Shown here one piece after another: positions 22,267 to 31,985 of a stretch of DNA of 64,000 bases; the first letter of the stretch is position 1; every line of letters starts with the position of its first letter. The notes under the pieces are model-generated. The model saw nothing but the letters and a program-made list of their open reading frames with translations. It did not search any database and was not told where the DNA came from. The stretch lies in assembly GCF_040111675.1 (NCBI RefSeq), contig NZ_CP157794.1, positions 2,067,501 through 2,131,500 of the forward strand, read 5' to 3'. The DNA is from Salinarimonas sp. GTDB taxonomy: Bacteria; Pseudomonadota; Alphaproteobacteria; Rhizobiales; Beijerinckiaceae. Made by a program: the position numbers and the translations under genes.

Positions 22267-22377
22267 CGATCGGCGCCGACCCGGGATCTGAACCGTCTAT
22301 CGGGACCGGGCCGGGCGAGCGTCGATCTGTTCGGCTGGCGGCGTTGCGCCGCGCCGGCGCATCCTCCTCCGCATGTG

Positions 22378-25300
22378 TCATGCGACGGCGAAATCCGATG
22401 CTGCGAGGGCCAGCTGTGGCGCGACCCGCGCGAATACGGTGGCTTCGAAGGCTGTTCCGGTCCCATCTGCGTCGAAGGCCAGCCATCCGTTTTCGGAGTC
22501 GTAGAGGATACGGTGGAGCTCCGTCGTGGGCGCGCCCTCGACGAACGCGTCGGCGGCCAGCTGTCCCACGGACAGGCCCGCGAACACCTCGCTGTCGAGC
22601 AGGAATCGATCGCTGCCGGACGTGAAGTCGGCGATCCTGTCGGTATTGGCGCCCGCATCCAGGGTGGTATCGAAGACGAAGACGTCGTCTCCGGCGCCGC
22701 CGACGAGGTAGTCGTTGCCGAACTTGCCCGCGAGTGTGTTGCCGCCCGAATTGCCGACGATGGTGTTGCTCAGCTCGTTGCCGATGCCCCGAGCGGCCGA
22801 TCCGAGCAGCTCGAGGCGTTCGACGTTGTCGCCGAGGCTCCAGGAGATCCAGGCGCGAACGGTGTCCCGTCCCCCGTCCGCCAGCTCGATCGTCTTGTCG
22901 CCGACGCTGCCGACGACGAAGACGTCGTCCCCGCCGCCGCCGACGAGGTAGTCGGCGCCGGCGCGACCGTCGATGAGGTTGGCTCCCGAATTGCCGACGA
23001 TGGTGTTGCTCAGCTCGTTGCCGATGCCCCGAGCGGCCGATCCGAGCAGCTCGAGGCGTTCGACGTTGTCGCCGAGGCTCCAGGAGATCCAGGCGCGAAC
23101 GGTGTCCCGTCCCCCGTCCGCCAGCTCGATCGTCCGGTCGCCGACGCTGCCGACGACGAAGACGTCGTCCCCGCCGCCGCCGACGAGGTAGTCGGCGCCG
23201 GCGCGACCATCGATGAGGTTGCTCCCGGAGTTTCCGACGAGTTTGTTCGCCAAAGCATTTCCCGTGGCGCGGAAGTCGCCGCTGCCGAGCATCTCGAGAT
23301 CCTCGACGTTCTCCGGGAGAATGAAGTGCGCTTCGGCGTAGACGAGGTCCCATCCATGGTTCACGAACTCGATCAATCGATCGAGCGGGTCGTCGACGAA
23401 GTACACGTCGTCACCGTTGCCTCCCGACATCTTGTCGACGCCCGCGCCGCCGCTCAGCGTGTCGTTCCCGAGCTCACCGTCCAGCTCGTCGTCGCCCTCG
23501 CCTCCGAATAGCGAATCGCCACCGTCCTTGCCGAAAAGCCTGTCGTTCCCAGCGCGCCCATACAGCGCATTCCCATCGCCGTTTCCGACCATCACGTTCG
23601 CGAGCTCGTTGCCCCAGCCGACCGTCGCGCCGTCGAGCAGGACGAGAAGCTCGATCCCCGTCGGAAGTGTGTAGCTGGTGATTCCGCTGACGATCACCGC
23701 GTCCGCGGCGTCCGCGTGACCTTGCTCGTCCACGAGATCGTCGGCGCGATCGACGAAATACCAGTCGTTTCCGGCTCCACCGTAGAGCCGATCGGTGCCG
23801 GTCCCGCCGTTGAGCTTGTCGTTCCCCCCGCCACCGTAGAGCCAGTCGTCGCCAGCGAGCGCCGTAAGCGTGTCGTTGCCGCCGTTACCGACGAGGGCGT
23901 TGCTCAGATCGTTGCCGACGATCTCGTCGGCCCCCTCGCCGCCGATCGCGTTCTCGATCTCGGCCCCATTGGCGATCGTGAAGCCGCCCTTCACGCCCTC
24001 CGCACGGGAGACGTAACCACCCGCGTTCGCCCCGGTCAGGGGCGCGGCGCGCAAATCGATCGTGCACGCCAGATCCGATCCCGCGTTGCTAATCGCGTCG
24101 ACGCCGCCCGCGTCCCAAATGCACGACCAGAACGTGCCGGTGGCGTTGCCATTCTGAAGGACGTAGACATCGTCGCCGGTTCGCGTCTGCATGTTGGCCC
24201 CGTAGAGGGCGTGCAGCGCCGCGACGTCGAAGGCCATGAGCGTGCCCTGGTTTCCATACGACTCACCCCCGATCACATGCACGGCCGGCGCCTCCGACCA
24301 TCCGCGCAGATAGGACATGGTCGTCCAGATACCCTGGTTGAGGCCGTTGGTGCCCGAGTCGTAGGGATTGTCCACGCCGGGGAACGGAAGCGCGCCTGCG
24401 TCGAACAGGTACGCTCCGTCGTGAGGGTGCGCCAGGCCCAGACCGTGCCCGATCTCGTGAAGAAGGGTGACGAAGCCCTTGCTTCCTTGGTTCAGGTTGC
24501 TCCACGATTCGTGCTCGGCATTGAAGCTGCCGTAGGACGTGCCGAAGGTCATGATCCCGGGAAAGTCGTGGCTGCCGAGCGTGCTCGGGTCGGAAAAATA
24601 GGAGGCGGGTTTCTCGCGCCAGACGATATCCACGTCGTATGATTGAACGTAGACGAAATCAAAATCGCAGACCTCCTCGTAGAGCCGTACGACCGTTTCG
24701 AAGGCCTGCCATTCCGCATAAGACCACGCTTGTCCGGCTTCGCTTCCGTAGGTGTATGTCGCCGTGCCGCCGGCCCAGCGCGTGCCCATGATCAGGGTGT
24801 CCACGTACTCGCTGCCGTAGCCGGAACCGGGCACGGTCTCGGCGTCGTCGGTCGAGTAGCCGCTTCCTGCGGTCTGCAGCGGCGCGTCGGCGCCGGCGCA
24901 GAGGGCGCATCCACAGACGAACGCGTCGCTACCGCCGGCGATGTCCCCGGCGACGTGCGGCTTGTCCGGAGAAGCGGCGCCCGCCGCGATAGCCGCGCCC
25001 AGCTTCGCGATGTCCGTCACCTGCTCGAGCAGCCGAACCGGCGACAGTGCATCACCCGCTGTCGATGCTGCCGCGGCGACGTCCTCCGGCGCAGGCGCGG
25101 ATTGCGAGCCGAAGCTTTCCGATCGTCCGACACCTTCCGGCGTCTGCGGCTCCAGACCGGGGGATTGCACGCGCTCGAGCGCGGGGGCGAAGACGCTCGC
25201 GACGTCCGGCCAGGGGGACGCATCGTCGTCACGGCATGCATCGCGTACGACCTCGGCAGCGGCCTGCAGCAGCGACGTGGGGTGTTCCGGGCGAAGGACG

Positions 25301-25632
25301 GCTGCGAGCGTGCCGACGGGTTCGAGCGAGCCGCCCGACGGCGCCTGCCAGCTCGCGCCGTCCGCGGGGCCGCTCGCGCGGGCCGCTAGCGGCCCCGCGG
25401 CCTGGAGGGCCGGGAGCGCTTCGGGCGTGCCGCTTGGCCCTGCGGAGCGATCATCGGTCCATTCGCCGCCGAGGAAAAGCGTCTCGGCCAAACCGACGGT
25501 CGGCGCTCGATCGTTGTGCGATGTCTCGTTCGTGCTGCTGTCGTGCTCTGACGCGGTCTGCACCTCATCGGCGGCCAGCGCGTTCCCGTCCGCGATGCAG
25601 AGCGGGCAGAGACACCCGGAGAAGATCGCCAT
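22378..25632 (-). CDS. Serralysin-like M10 metalloprotease with RTX repeats
   Basis: This 1084-residue protein is probably secreted. Residues 1-270 are a low-complexity Ser/Ala/Pro-rich region with two cysteine motifs (CLCPLC at 7-12, CGCALC at 240-245). The zinc protease domain follows: LLHEIGHGLGLAHPHDG gives H392, E393, H396 and H402, with TTMSYL as Met-turn. Glycine-rich calcium-binding nonapeptides (GGGGNDKLNGGTGTDRLYGG) and three 80-residue NERLELLGS-type units follow. The C-terminus ASDFAVA is a type I secretion signal shared with the S8 protease at 28833. ATG 25632 is preferred over an upstream GTG at 25695 because a GGAAGG lies before it; that choice is uncertain. Confidence 0.88.
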   Translation of the reverse strand: MAIFSGCLCPLCIADGNALAADEVQTASEHDSSTNETSHNDRAPTVGLAETLFLGGEWTDDRSAGPSGTPEALPALQAAGPLAARASGPADGASWQAPSGGSLEPVGTLAAVLRPEHPTSLLQAAAEVVRDACRDDDASPWPDVASVFAPALERVQSPGLEPQTPEGVGRSESFGSQSAPAPEDVAAAASTAGDALSPVRLLEQVTDIAKLGAAIAAGAASPDKPHVAGDIAGGSDAFVCGCALCAGADAPLQTAGSGYSTDDAETVPGSGYGSEYVDTLIMGTRWAGGTATYTYGSEAGQAWSYAEWQAFETVVRLYEEVCDFDFVYVQSYDVDIVWREKPASYFSDPSTLGSHDFPGIMTFGTSYGSFNAEHESWSNLNQGSKGFVTLLHEIGHGLGLAHPHDGAYLFDAGALPFPGVDNPYDSGTNGLNQGIWTTMSYLRGWSEAPAVHVIGGESYGNQGTLMAFDVAALHALYGANMQTRTGDDVYVLQNGNATGTFWSCIWDAGGVDAISNAGSDLACTIDLRAAPLTGANAGGYVSRAEGVKGGFTIANGAEIENAIGGEGADEIVGNDLSNALVGNGGNDTLTALAGDDWLYGGGGNDKLNGGTGTDRLYGGAGNDWYFVDRADDLVDEQGHADAADAVIVSGITSYTLPTGIELLVLLDGATVGWGNELANVMVGNGDGNALYGRAGNDRLFGKDGGDSLFGGEGDDELDGELGNDTLSGGAGVDKMSGGNGDDVYFVDDPLDRLIEFVNHGWDLVYAEAHFILPENVEDLEMLGSGDFRATGNALANKLVGNSGSNLIDGRAGADYLVGGGGDDVFVVGSVGDRTIELADGGRDTVRAWISWSLGDNVERLELLGSAARGIGNELSNTIVGNSGANLIDGRAGADYLVGGGGDDVFVVGSVGDKTIELADGGRDTVRAWISWSLGDNVERLELLGSAARGIGNELSNTIVGNSGGNTLAGKFGNDYLVGGAGDDVFVFDTTLDAGANTDRIADFTSGSDRFLLDSEVFAGLSVGQLAADAFVEGAPTTELHRILYDSENGWLAFDADGTGTAFEATVFARVAPQLALAASDFAVA
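22745..23221 (-). repeat. Two near-identical 240-bp tandem repeats inside the RTX protease gene
   Basis: 22745-22984 and 22985-23221 are almost the same base for base; I see differences only around CTTGTCG/CCGGTCG and one GTC/ATC change. The unit encodes 80 residues containing NTIVGNSGANLIDGRAGADY, GGGGDDVFVVGS and DNVERLELLGS. The near identity, including third codon positions, points to a recent duplication or gene conversion. Confidence 0.9.
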
Positions 25633-26069
25633 GTGCTTCGAACCCTTCCGTAACGCCGTGCAGGCTCGCCGCTGCCGGCCGTTGAACGTTCGCACAACTT
25701 CTCACGCGAACCGAACGATTCCACATGAAGATTTACAAGCTGAATGACGCTTGAATCGCCTTGCCAAATCGGTCATCAGTGCTTTGAGTTGTGTCACGGC
25801 GTGAGCGGATGCCGCCGGTCGAGCATCCTGCCGCGGACCCACGGCTTCGAGACTGCGGCGGTAAGCGCGCGCCGCGCGCGGTGTGCGGGGCGTTCGACCT
25901 TCCGTCGACAGTCTGCACCGTGCGGGCTCGATCGACGTGGCAGCCCCCGAACAGAAGCTTGCAACGGCCCCTCAATCGCGGTACGCGGGTCGCCTGTCGT
26001 CATCGCCAGGTCGAAGCCACCATGTACGGTTCAGCGGTGACCGGCCGGTCGCACACTCGGAGAGACCTC
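25633..26069. promoter_or_regulatory. Divergent region between RTX protease and gmd copy 2
   Basis: These 437 nt separate the leftward protease gene from the rightward gmd-fcl pair. The part near 25690-25760 is clearly poorer in G+C than its surroundings, which fits promoter DNA. CGGAGAG is the ribosome-binding site for gmd at 26070. No gene, operator palindrome or riboswitch is recognised. Confidence 0.4.
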
Positions 26070-27161
26070 ATGGCGGACAAAATCGCTCTCATCACCGGCG
26101 TTACCGGACAGGACGGGGCGTACCTGGCCGAGCTTCTGCTCGACAAGGGGTACATCGTCCACGGTGTAAAGCGGCGATCGTCGTCCTTCAATACCGGTCG
26201 GATCGATGGGCTGTATCAGGATCCGCACGATCCGAACGTGCGTTTCCACCTTCACTATGGAGACATGACCGATGCGACGAACCTGATCCGCATCGTTGCT
26301 GAGGTTCGTCCGACCGAAATCTACAACTTGGCGGCTCAGAGCCATGTCCAGGTCAGCTTCGAGACTCCGGAATATACCGCCAACGCGGACGCTATCGGGA
26401 CCTTGCGCATCCTCGAGGCGCTGCGAATGCTGAACTTGGAGCGGACGACGCGCTTCTATCAGGCTTCCACGTCCGAGCTTTACGGAAACGTGCAGGCGGT
26501 GCCGCAGGACGAGAGCACGCCCTTCTACCCGCGCTCGCCCTACGCTGCTGCCAAGCTCTACGCGTATTGGATTACGGTGAATTACCGCGAAGCCTATGGC
26601 ATGCACGCCTCGAACGGCATCTTGTTCAATCACGAGAGCCCGATCCGCGGTGAGACATTCGTCACGCGCAAGGTGTCGCGCGCTGTAGCTGCGATCCATC
26701 TCGGGATGCAGGAGTGCTTGTACATCGGCAATCTCGACGCCAAGCGCGACTGGGGCCACGCGCGGGAATACGTCGAGGGCATGTGGCGGATCCTACAGCA
26801 GGACGAACCGGACGATTACGTCCTCGCGACTGGGGAAACGCACACGGTCCGCGAGTTCATCGAGCGCGCGTTCGCCCGGGTCGGCACCGAGATCGTATGG
26901 CGCGGCGCCGGCGTCGATGAGGAGGGGCTCGACGCGAAGACCGGGAAAGCGCTCGTGAAGATCGATCCGCGCTACTTCCGGCCGACCGAGGTCGACCTGC
27001 TTCTCGGCAACCCGGCCAAGGCTCACGCCAAGCTCGGATGGAAGCATCAGACCACTTTCGAGGAGCTCGTCGTCGAGATGGTGGACGCCGATCTGGCGGC
27101 TTTCGAGCGCGACGGGACGCGCCGGGGCGGCGAGGCCGTCCGCCCGCGCGCCGCCGAGTGA
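26070..27161 (+). CDS. gmd: GDP-mannose 4,6-dehydratase (copy 2)
   Basis: This 363-residue enzyme converts GDP-mannose to GDP-4-keto-6-deoxymannose. Features are [16 protein letters not shown] (NADP), [39 protein letters not shown] (catalytic Tyr and Lys) and NHESPIRG. It matches the common enterobacterial/plant-type Gmd and contains the longer C-terminal insert that copy 1 lacks. The fcl start follows by 7 nt, so the pair makes GDP-L-fucose. G+C at third positions is lower than in the neighbouring metabolic genes, which may indicate acquisition with the cluster. Confidence 0.96.
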   Translation: MADKIALITGVTGQDGAYLAELLLDKGYIVHGVKRRSSSFNTGRIDGLYQDPHDPNVRFHLHYGDMTDATNLIRIVAEVRPTEIYNLAAQSHVQVSFETPEYTANADAIGTLRILEALRMLNLERTTRFYQASTSELYGNVQAVPQDESTPFYPRSPYAAAKLYAYWITVNYREAYGMHASNGILFNHESPIRGETFVTRKVSRAVAAIHLGMQECLYIGNLDAKRDWGHAREYVEGMWRILQQDEPDDYVLATGETHTVREFIERAFARVGTEIVWRGAGVDEEGLDAKTGKALVKIDPRYFRPTEVDLLLGNPAKAHAKLGWKHQTTFEELVVEMVDADLAAFERDGTRRGGEAVRPRAAE

Positions 27162-27168
27162 GGGCACC

Positions 27169-28107
27169 ATGGCTTTCGAGCTCGCCGGCAAGCGCGTCTT
27201 CGTCACAGGTCACCGCGGGATGGTCGGCACTGCTGTGGTCCGTCGCCTCGCCGGCGAGGGCTGCGAGACGCTGGTCGCGAACCGCGCGGAGCTCGATCTT
27301 CGGGACCAGGCAGCGGTTCGGGCCTACATGCAGCGCACGCGCCCCGACGTCGTGGTGATCGCAGCGGCGAAGGTCGGAGGGATACACGCGAACGACTCCT
27401 ATCCTGCAGACTTCATCTACGACAACCTCATGATCGTCGCGAACCTGATCGATGCGGCGCATGCGTGCGACGTCGAGAAGCTGCTGTTTCTCGGATCGTC
27501 CTGCATCTATCCACGCCTTGCGCCGCAACCGATCGGCGAGGACTCGCTGCTCACCGGTCCGCTCGAGCCGACGAACGAATGGTATGCTATCGCCAAGATC
27601 GCCGGCATCAAGCTCTGTCAGGCCTATCGCAGGCAGCACGGTCGGGATTTCATCTCGTGCCAGCCAACGAACCTTTACGGCCCGTTCGACAATTTCGATC
27701 TGGAGACGGGCCACGTTCTTCCGGCTCTCTTGCGCAAGGCGCATATCGCCAAGAAGACCGGCGCCTCGACGATGACGGTTTGGGGCACAGGCACGCCTCG
27801 CCGCGAGTTTCTGCATGTCGACGACCTCGCCGATGCCTGCATCTTTCTGCTTCGACGCTATAGCGCACCAGATCCGCTGAACGTCGGCTGGGGCGAAGAC
27901 ATCGCCATCGGCGATGTCGCGCGTGCCGTCGCCGACGTCGTCGGGTTCGAAGGCGATCTCGTCTTCGACACGAGCAAGCCCGACGGAACTCCGCGGAAGC
28001 TCCTGGATACGAGCCGGATCAACGCTCTCGGCTGGCGGCCCTGCATCCCGCTCGAGCAGGGGCTCGTGAGCTACTACGACTGGTTCTTGAAGCACGAAGC
28101 CGGCTAG
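27169..28107 (+). CDS. fcl: GDP-L-fucose synthase
   Basis: This 312-residue epimerase-reductase turns GDP-4-keto-6-deoxymannose into GDP-L-fucose. The sequence has the NADP motif VTGHRGMVGTAVVRRL, AAAKVGGIHAN, FLGSSCIYPR, the catalytic EWYAIAKIAGIKLCQAY (Tyr-x3-Lys) and PTNLYGPFDNFD. Length and every family block are as expected. It is coupled to gmd copy 2. L-fucose is therefore the best-supported deoxysugar of the polysaccharide encoded downstream. Confidence 0.96.
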   Translation: MAFELAGKRVFVTGHRGMVGTAVVRRLAGEGCETLVANRAELDLRDQAAVRAYMQRTRPDVVVIAAAKVGGIHANDSYPADFIYDNLMIVANLIDAAHACDVEKLLFLGSSCIYPRLAPQPIGEDSLLTGPLEPTNEWYAIAKIAGIKLCQAYRRQHGRDFISCQPTNLYGPFDNFDLETGHVLPALLRKAHIAKKTGASTMTVWGTGTPRREFLHVDDLADACIFLLRRYSAPDPLNVGWGEDIAIGDVARAVADVVGFEGDLVFDTSKPDGTPRKLLDTSRINALGWRPCIPLEQGLVSYYDWFLKHEAG

Positions 28108-28832
28108 GCTCTGCCTCTCGCCGGCACGCAAGCGAACTCGAGCGCCGGGAGTGAAGTCTCGACGCGTCGTCCGCCGTAAGGCCGGGGGACGACGTACGTC
28201 TTCAGTGCGCCGACGTGGCATCCCTGAGCCGGTTGTCGGGTGGAATGGAAAAGGGGGCCGACGCAGGTCTGATGATCTGCTGGCCGTCAGGCGCCGATCA
28301 GCCTCGCTCGAGCAGGTCGACCCGTGGCGCGGCCGCACATCTGGGCTTCGACCAGCTTCAGCCGGTCCACCTGCATGGGGCGGCCGTTTCGGCCGCCGGC
28401 TGTGTCGATGGCGGCGTGCACCGCGGCGACGCCCTTTGCGACGCCGGGGCGAAATACGCGACCAGGATCGCTGCGGCTCTCTCGAACCTGGCGTCGAAAT
28501 CGCCCGCGGCGTCAAACCGGATCATCGCCGGGAAGCCGTCGGGGAAGAACCTCGCCTCGACGAGCAGCGGAACGCGGTTTCAGCGACGATCACGCGATCT
28601 CGGGCTTCGTGCTTGGGCCCGAGGTAGCCGTGTCGACCAGGAGCCGGTCGGCCGCGTCGTGACAGCAGAGCCGAGGCGGGCCGCCGAGCGCAGTCGGCCG
28701 ATGCCGTGGCGGACGACGTGCGCTGCCAGGAGCACGGCGTCACAGCGCCCGGCGCGTCTGCCCGATGAAGGGGCCCCTCGCAAAGCAACCCACCATGGGC
28801 TCGCGAGGCGAGGGGTGTGATCTCGATCTCGC
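28108..28832. other. 725-nt gap, probably decayed coding DNA
   Basis: No intact gene is supported. On the minus strand, coding-like segments appear in different frames: DAVLLAAHVVRHGIGRLRSA near 28690-28740, ARDRVIVAETA near 28580-28610, then FFPDGFPAMIRFDAAGDFDA and FERAAAILVAYFA near 28445-28550. They read like one protein broken by frameshifts. I do not recognise the family. The gap separates fcl from the end of the S8 protease gene. Confidence 0.4.
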
Positions 28833-31800
28833 TCAGGCGACGAGGAAGTCCGATGCGCTCATGGCCGAGCCGGCGTTCACCCTGGCAAACAGGAGACCGC
28901 TAGCCCCGCCGACGCCATCCGCGTCGTAGAAGATCGATCCGCTGGCTTGATCGTAGATGATGCGATCGCTCGCATCCGCGGCGCTCGTTCCGATTCGAAA
29001 TGCGTTCGGGTCGAGCGATCCGACGGCCAGCGTCGTGAACACCGAGTCGTCCAGAAGGATTCGATCCTGCCCCGAGGTGAAATCGGCGATGCGGTCGACA
29101 TTGGCGGAGGGGCTCAGGGGCGTGTCGAAGACGAAGACGTCGTTTCCGCCGCCGCCGACGAGGAAATCGTTGCCCCACTCGCCGTCGATCACGTTCGCGG
29201 CGCTGTTGCCTACGATCGTGTTGTTCAGCGCATTGCCTCGTGCGCTGGTGGAGGCGCTACCCTGGAGCTCGAGTCGCTCCACATGGTTGCTCAGCGTCCA
29301 GTCGATCCAGCTGCGAACCGTGTCGATTCCCTGCCCGGCCGCTTCGATCGTGCGATCGCCGATGCTGCCGACGACATACAGGTCGTTCCCTCCACCGCCG
29401 ACCATGTAATCGTCGCCGGTGGCGCCATTGAGTACATTGTTTGCGTCGTTGCCGACGATCGTGTTGTCCAGAGCGTTGCCCGTGCCGCTGACCGTCGAGC
29501 CCATCAGCTCCAGGCGCTCGACATTGTCGGCCAGGGTCAAGTCGACCCAAGCGCGAACGGTATCGACACCGCCACCAGCCATCTCGATGACCGTGTCGTT
29601 GATGCTTCCCACGATGTAGATATCGTTACCCGCACCGCCGGCCATATAGTCGTTTCCGCTGCCGCCGTTGAGGAGATTCGCTCCGCTCGTGCCGACGAGC
29701 GTGTTGTTCAGGGCATTGCCGGTCGCACTCGCTGCAGTCCCGAACAGCTCCAAACGCTCCAGGTGGTCACCGAGAACCCAGTCGATCCAGCTGCGGACCG
29801 TATCGATGCCTTCTCCGACGAACTCCACGACGCGATCGCCGAGGCTCCCGACGATATAGATGTCGTTCCCGGCGCCGCCGACCATGTAGTCGTTGCCCGC
29901 GGCGCCGTTGATCAGGTTGTCACCGACGTTCCCGACCATCGTGTTGTTCGCGCTATTGCCGTTGGCCCGCAAGGAAGCGGTCCCGAGCATCTCCAGCCGC
30001 TCGACGTTGTCTGCAAGCGTGAGATTGACGAACGTACGGATCGTGTCGACGCCTTCACTCACGACCTCGAAAACCTGATCTCCGGCGTCGTCGACGATGT
30101 AGATATCGTTGCCGCGACCGCCGTACATCAAGTCCGCGCCGGATCTGCCGTCGATCAGGTCGTCGCCACGCATGCCGCGCAGCTCATTCGCCCACTGGTT
30201 GCCGATCAGGTAATCGTCGCCATCGCCGCTGACGACGTTCTCGATGACCGTCCCGACGTCCACCCGGAAGAACGATCCGGCCACGGACGAGTAGAAGCCG
30301 GAATGCAGATTGATGATGACGTCCGTGCTCACGGCGGCGGCGTTGATCCAGTCCGTGCCGCCGTCGGTATCGCTGACGGTGCGCCGCCCGGCTTCGCCGG
30401 ACAGGCCGGACACCATCCTGAAATCGTCCGTGAAGTGGAAGACGTCGTTCGCGTCCGGCGTCTTGCCGTAGGCCGTGACGGTCCAGGACGTGAGCGTCCC
30501 CGTGTCGGCCGCGACGTAGTTGTCGACGATGGTGAGGGTCCAGTCACCGTTCGACAGCTCGCCACGAAGGGCCTCGACGCCGAAGGTCCAGGTCAGCCCG
30601 GAGTCCGCCGCGGTCGCCGTCGGAGGACGGTCCACGATCTGGATCTGCGTCCCCTCCGCGGACGTCAGGAAAACATCGAGGTCGTTGAAGTAGGAGTGCG
30701 TCAGCGTCAGCGTGACGGACAGGTAATCGATCTCGATCGATGCGGCGAGGTTGAGCGAGACGACATGCGTGCCCGAGATCGTGATGCCGGGCGAAGCCGA
30801 GGCGGACGCGCTCTGCTCGTTGGCCGAGGTCTGCGGGGCGTCGAAGAGCGACCAGACCTCGGCCATGCGCACGGCGTTGTAGGCGTTGACCATCCCGTAG
30901 CCGTGGTCCTCGCTGAAATGCATGCCGCCGCCGTTCCAAGTGTCGGCCTGGTTGAAGAACCACGTGTGGTCCTCGTAGGGGTTGCTCGGCGCGCCGATGG
31001 CGCTGCCCTGATGGGTCGCGGAAGCGGCGAGGATGTCCTTGACGTCGCGCCACCCGAGCCCGGAATTCGCCTCGAGCATCAGGGTCACGACGCCGGTGAC
31101 GATCGGCGCGGCCGCCGACGTGCCGCCGAACCCGTCGGTGTAGTCGTAATTGCCGCCGTTGTCAGATCTGAGATTGTATCCACCCGTTCCCAGAAGGTCG
31201 GTCGTGACGATGCCGAGGCCGCCGAGACTTGCGAAGTCGCCCGCGTGTCCGCTGACCAGAACATTGGCACCGTTGCTCGAATACGAGGAAGGATTGCCGT
31301 CGTCGCGCGACGCTGCCACGGTGATCGTGAAGCGCGAGGCGTTCAGCGAATCGCCGTTCGAGTTCTCGTTGGAGTTGCCGGCCGACTTGACGACGACCGT
31401 CCCCAGCCCGCCGCGACCGTTGTCGACCGAGTACTCCCAGCCCGCGAGCGTCTGCTGGGCGAAGCTGCCTGCCACGTTCTCGTTGCTGAAATCGAAGTAT
31501 CCCGGGGACGCGCCCCAGCTGTTGTTGACGACATCGAATGTCGCCGACTCGCGAACGGCGTCGAAGAAGCCAGTGGGGTTCGACGCATTGATGAAAAGAT
31601 TGCTGTTGGGATCGAATATGTTGACGCTGCCGATCGTCGCGCCGAACGCGACGCCGACCGTTCCCTGCCCGTTCGCCTCCGCGCCGATCAGCCCGGCGAC
31701 CGACGTGCCGTGACCGGCGCTCTGCACGTCGTGCGTGTCGCCGTCGTAAACGACGCCGCCGACGGTGACGTGCAGCGAGGAATCGTAGTTGTCGTCGAGA

Positions 31801-31940
31801 TCCCAGTGCGCATATTGCACGCCGTCGTCGTACACGCCGACAATGACGCCGCTGCCCGTGTAGTCATCCCAGATCTCGCGGATATTGCCGATCTGCATCA
31901 GGTGCCACTGCAGCGTGAAAAGCGGATCGCTCGGTGTCAT
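28833..31940 (-). CDS. Kexin-like S8 serine protease with P domain and RTX repeats
   Basis: This 1035-residue protein is probably secreted. The catalytic domain begins almost at the N-terminus: D38 in GVYDDGVQ, H77 in AGHGTSVAG, N189 in SAGNSNEN, S275 in GGTSAAAPI. A proprotein-convertase-type P domain follows at about 385-500 (DLDVFL, LSNGDWTLTIVDN). The rest is RTX: GDGDDYLIGN, SGADLMYGGRGND, then tandem units of about 80 residues ending NVERLEL. It has no Sec signal and no long pro-region; the C-terminus ASDFLVA is a type I secretion signal. ATG 31940 is chosen because GGGGGAG lies 9 nt upstream; a TTG at 31958 is possible. The exporter genes are just upstream on the same strand. Confidence 0.9.
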   Translation of the reverse strand: MTPSDPLFTLQWHLMQIGNIREIWDDYTGSGVIVGVYDDGVQYAHWDLDDNYDSSLHVTVGGVVYDGDTHDVQSAGHGTSVAGLIGAEANGQGTVGVAFGATIGSVNIFDPNSNLFINASNPTGFFDAVRESATFDVVNNSWGASPGYFDFSNENVAGSFAQQTLAGWEYSVDNGRGGLGTVVVKSAGNSNENSNGDSLNASRFTITVAASRDDGNPSSYSSNGANVLVSGHAGDFASLGGLGIVTTDLLGTGGYNLRSDNGGNYDYTDGFGGTSAAAPIVTGVVTLMLEANSGLGWRDVKDILAASATHQGSAIGAPSNPYEDHTWFFNQADTWNGGGMHFSEDHGYGMVNAYNAVRMAEVWSLFDAPQTSANEQSASASASPGITISGTHVVSLNLAASIEIDYLSVTLTLTHSYFNDLDVFLTSAEGTQIQIVDRPPTATAADSGLTWTFGVEALRGELSNGDWTLTIVDNYVAADTGTLTSWTVTAYGKTPDANDVFHFTDDFRMVSGLSGEAGRRTVSDTDGGTDWINAAAVSTDVIINLHSGFYSSVAGSFFRVDVGTVIENVVSGDGDDYLIGNQWANELRGMRGDDLIDGRSGADLMYGGRGNDIYIVDDAGDQVFEVVSEGVDTIRTFVNLTLADNVERLEMLGTASLRANGNSANNTMVGNVGDNLINGAAGNDYMVGGAGNDIYIVGSLGDRVVEFVGEGIDTVRSWIDWVLGDHLERLELFGTAASATGNALNNTLVGTSGANLLNGGSGNDYMAGGAGNDIYIVGSINDTVIEMAGGGVDTVRAWVDLTLADNVERLELMGSTVSGTGNALDNTIVGNDANNVLNGATGDDYMVGGGGNDLYVVGSIGDRTIEAAGQGIDTVRSWIDWTLSNHVERLELQGSASTSARGNALNNTIVGNSAANVIDGEWGNDFLVGGGGNDVFVFDTPLSPSANVDRIADFTSGQDRILLDDSVFTTLAVGSLDPNAFRIGTSAADASDRIIYDQASGSIFYDADGVGGASGLLFARVNAGSAMSASDFLVA

Positions 31941-31985
31941 CAGCTCTTGCTCCCCCAAGCCCGTTATCTGCCGGATGCGTCGGCC

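Noticed and set aside
22338..22352. Small hairpin (GCGGCG/CGCCGC) between manB and the metalloprotease gene as a bidirectional terminator
   Set aside because: Six base pairs with a 3-nt loop and no T-runs is within chance at this G+C content.
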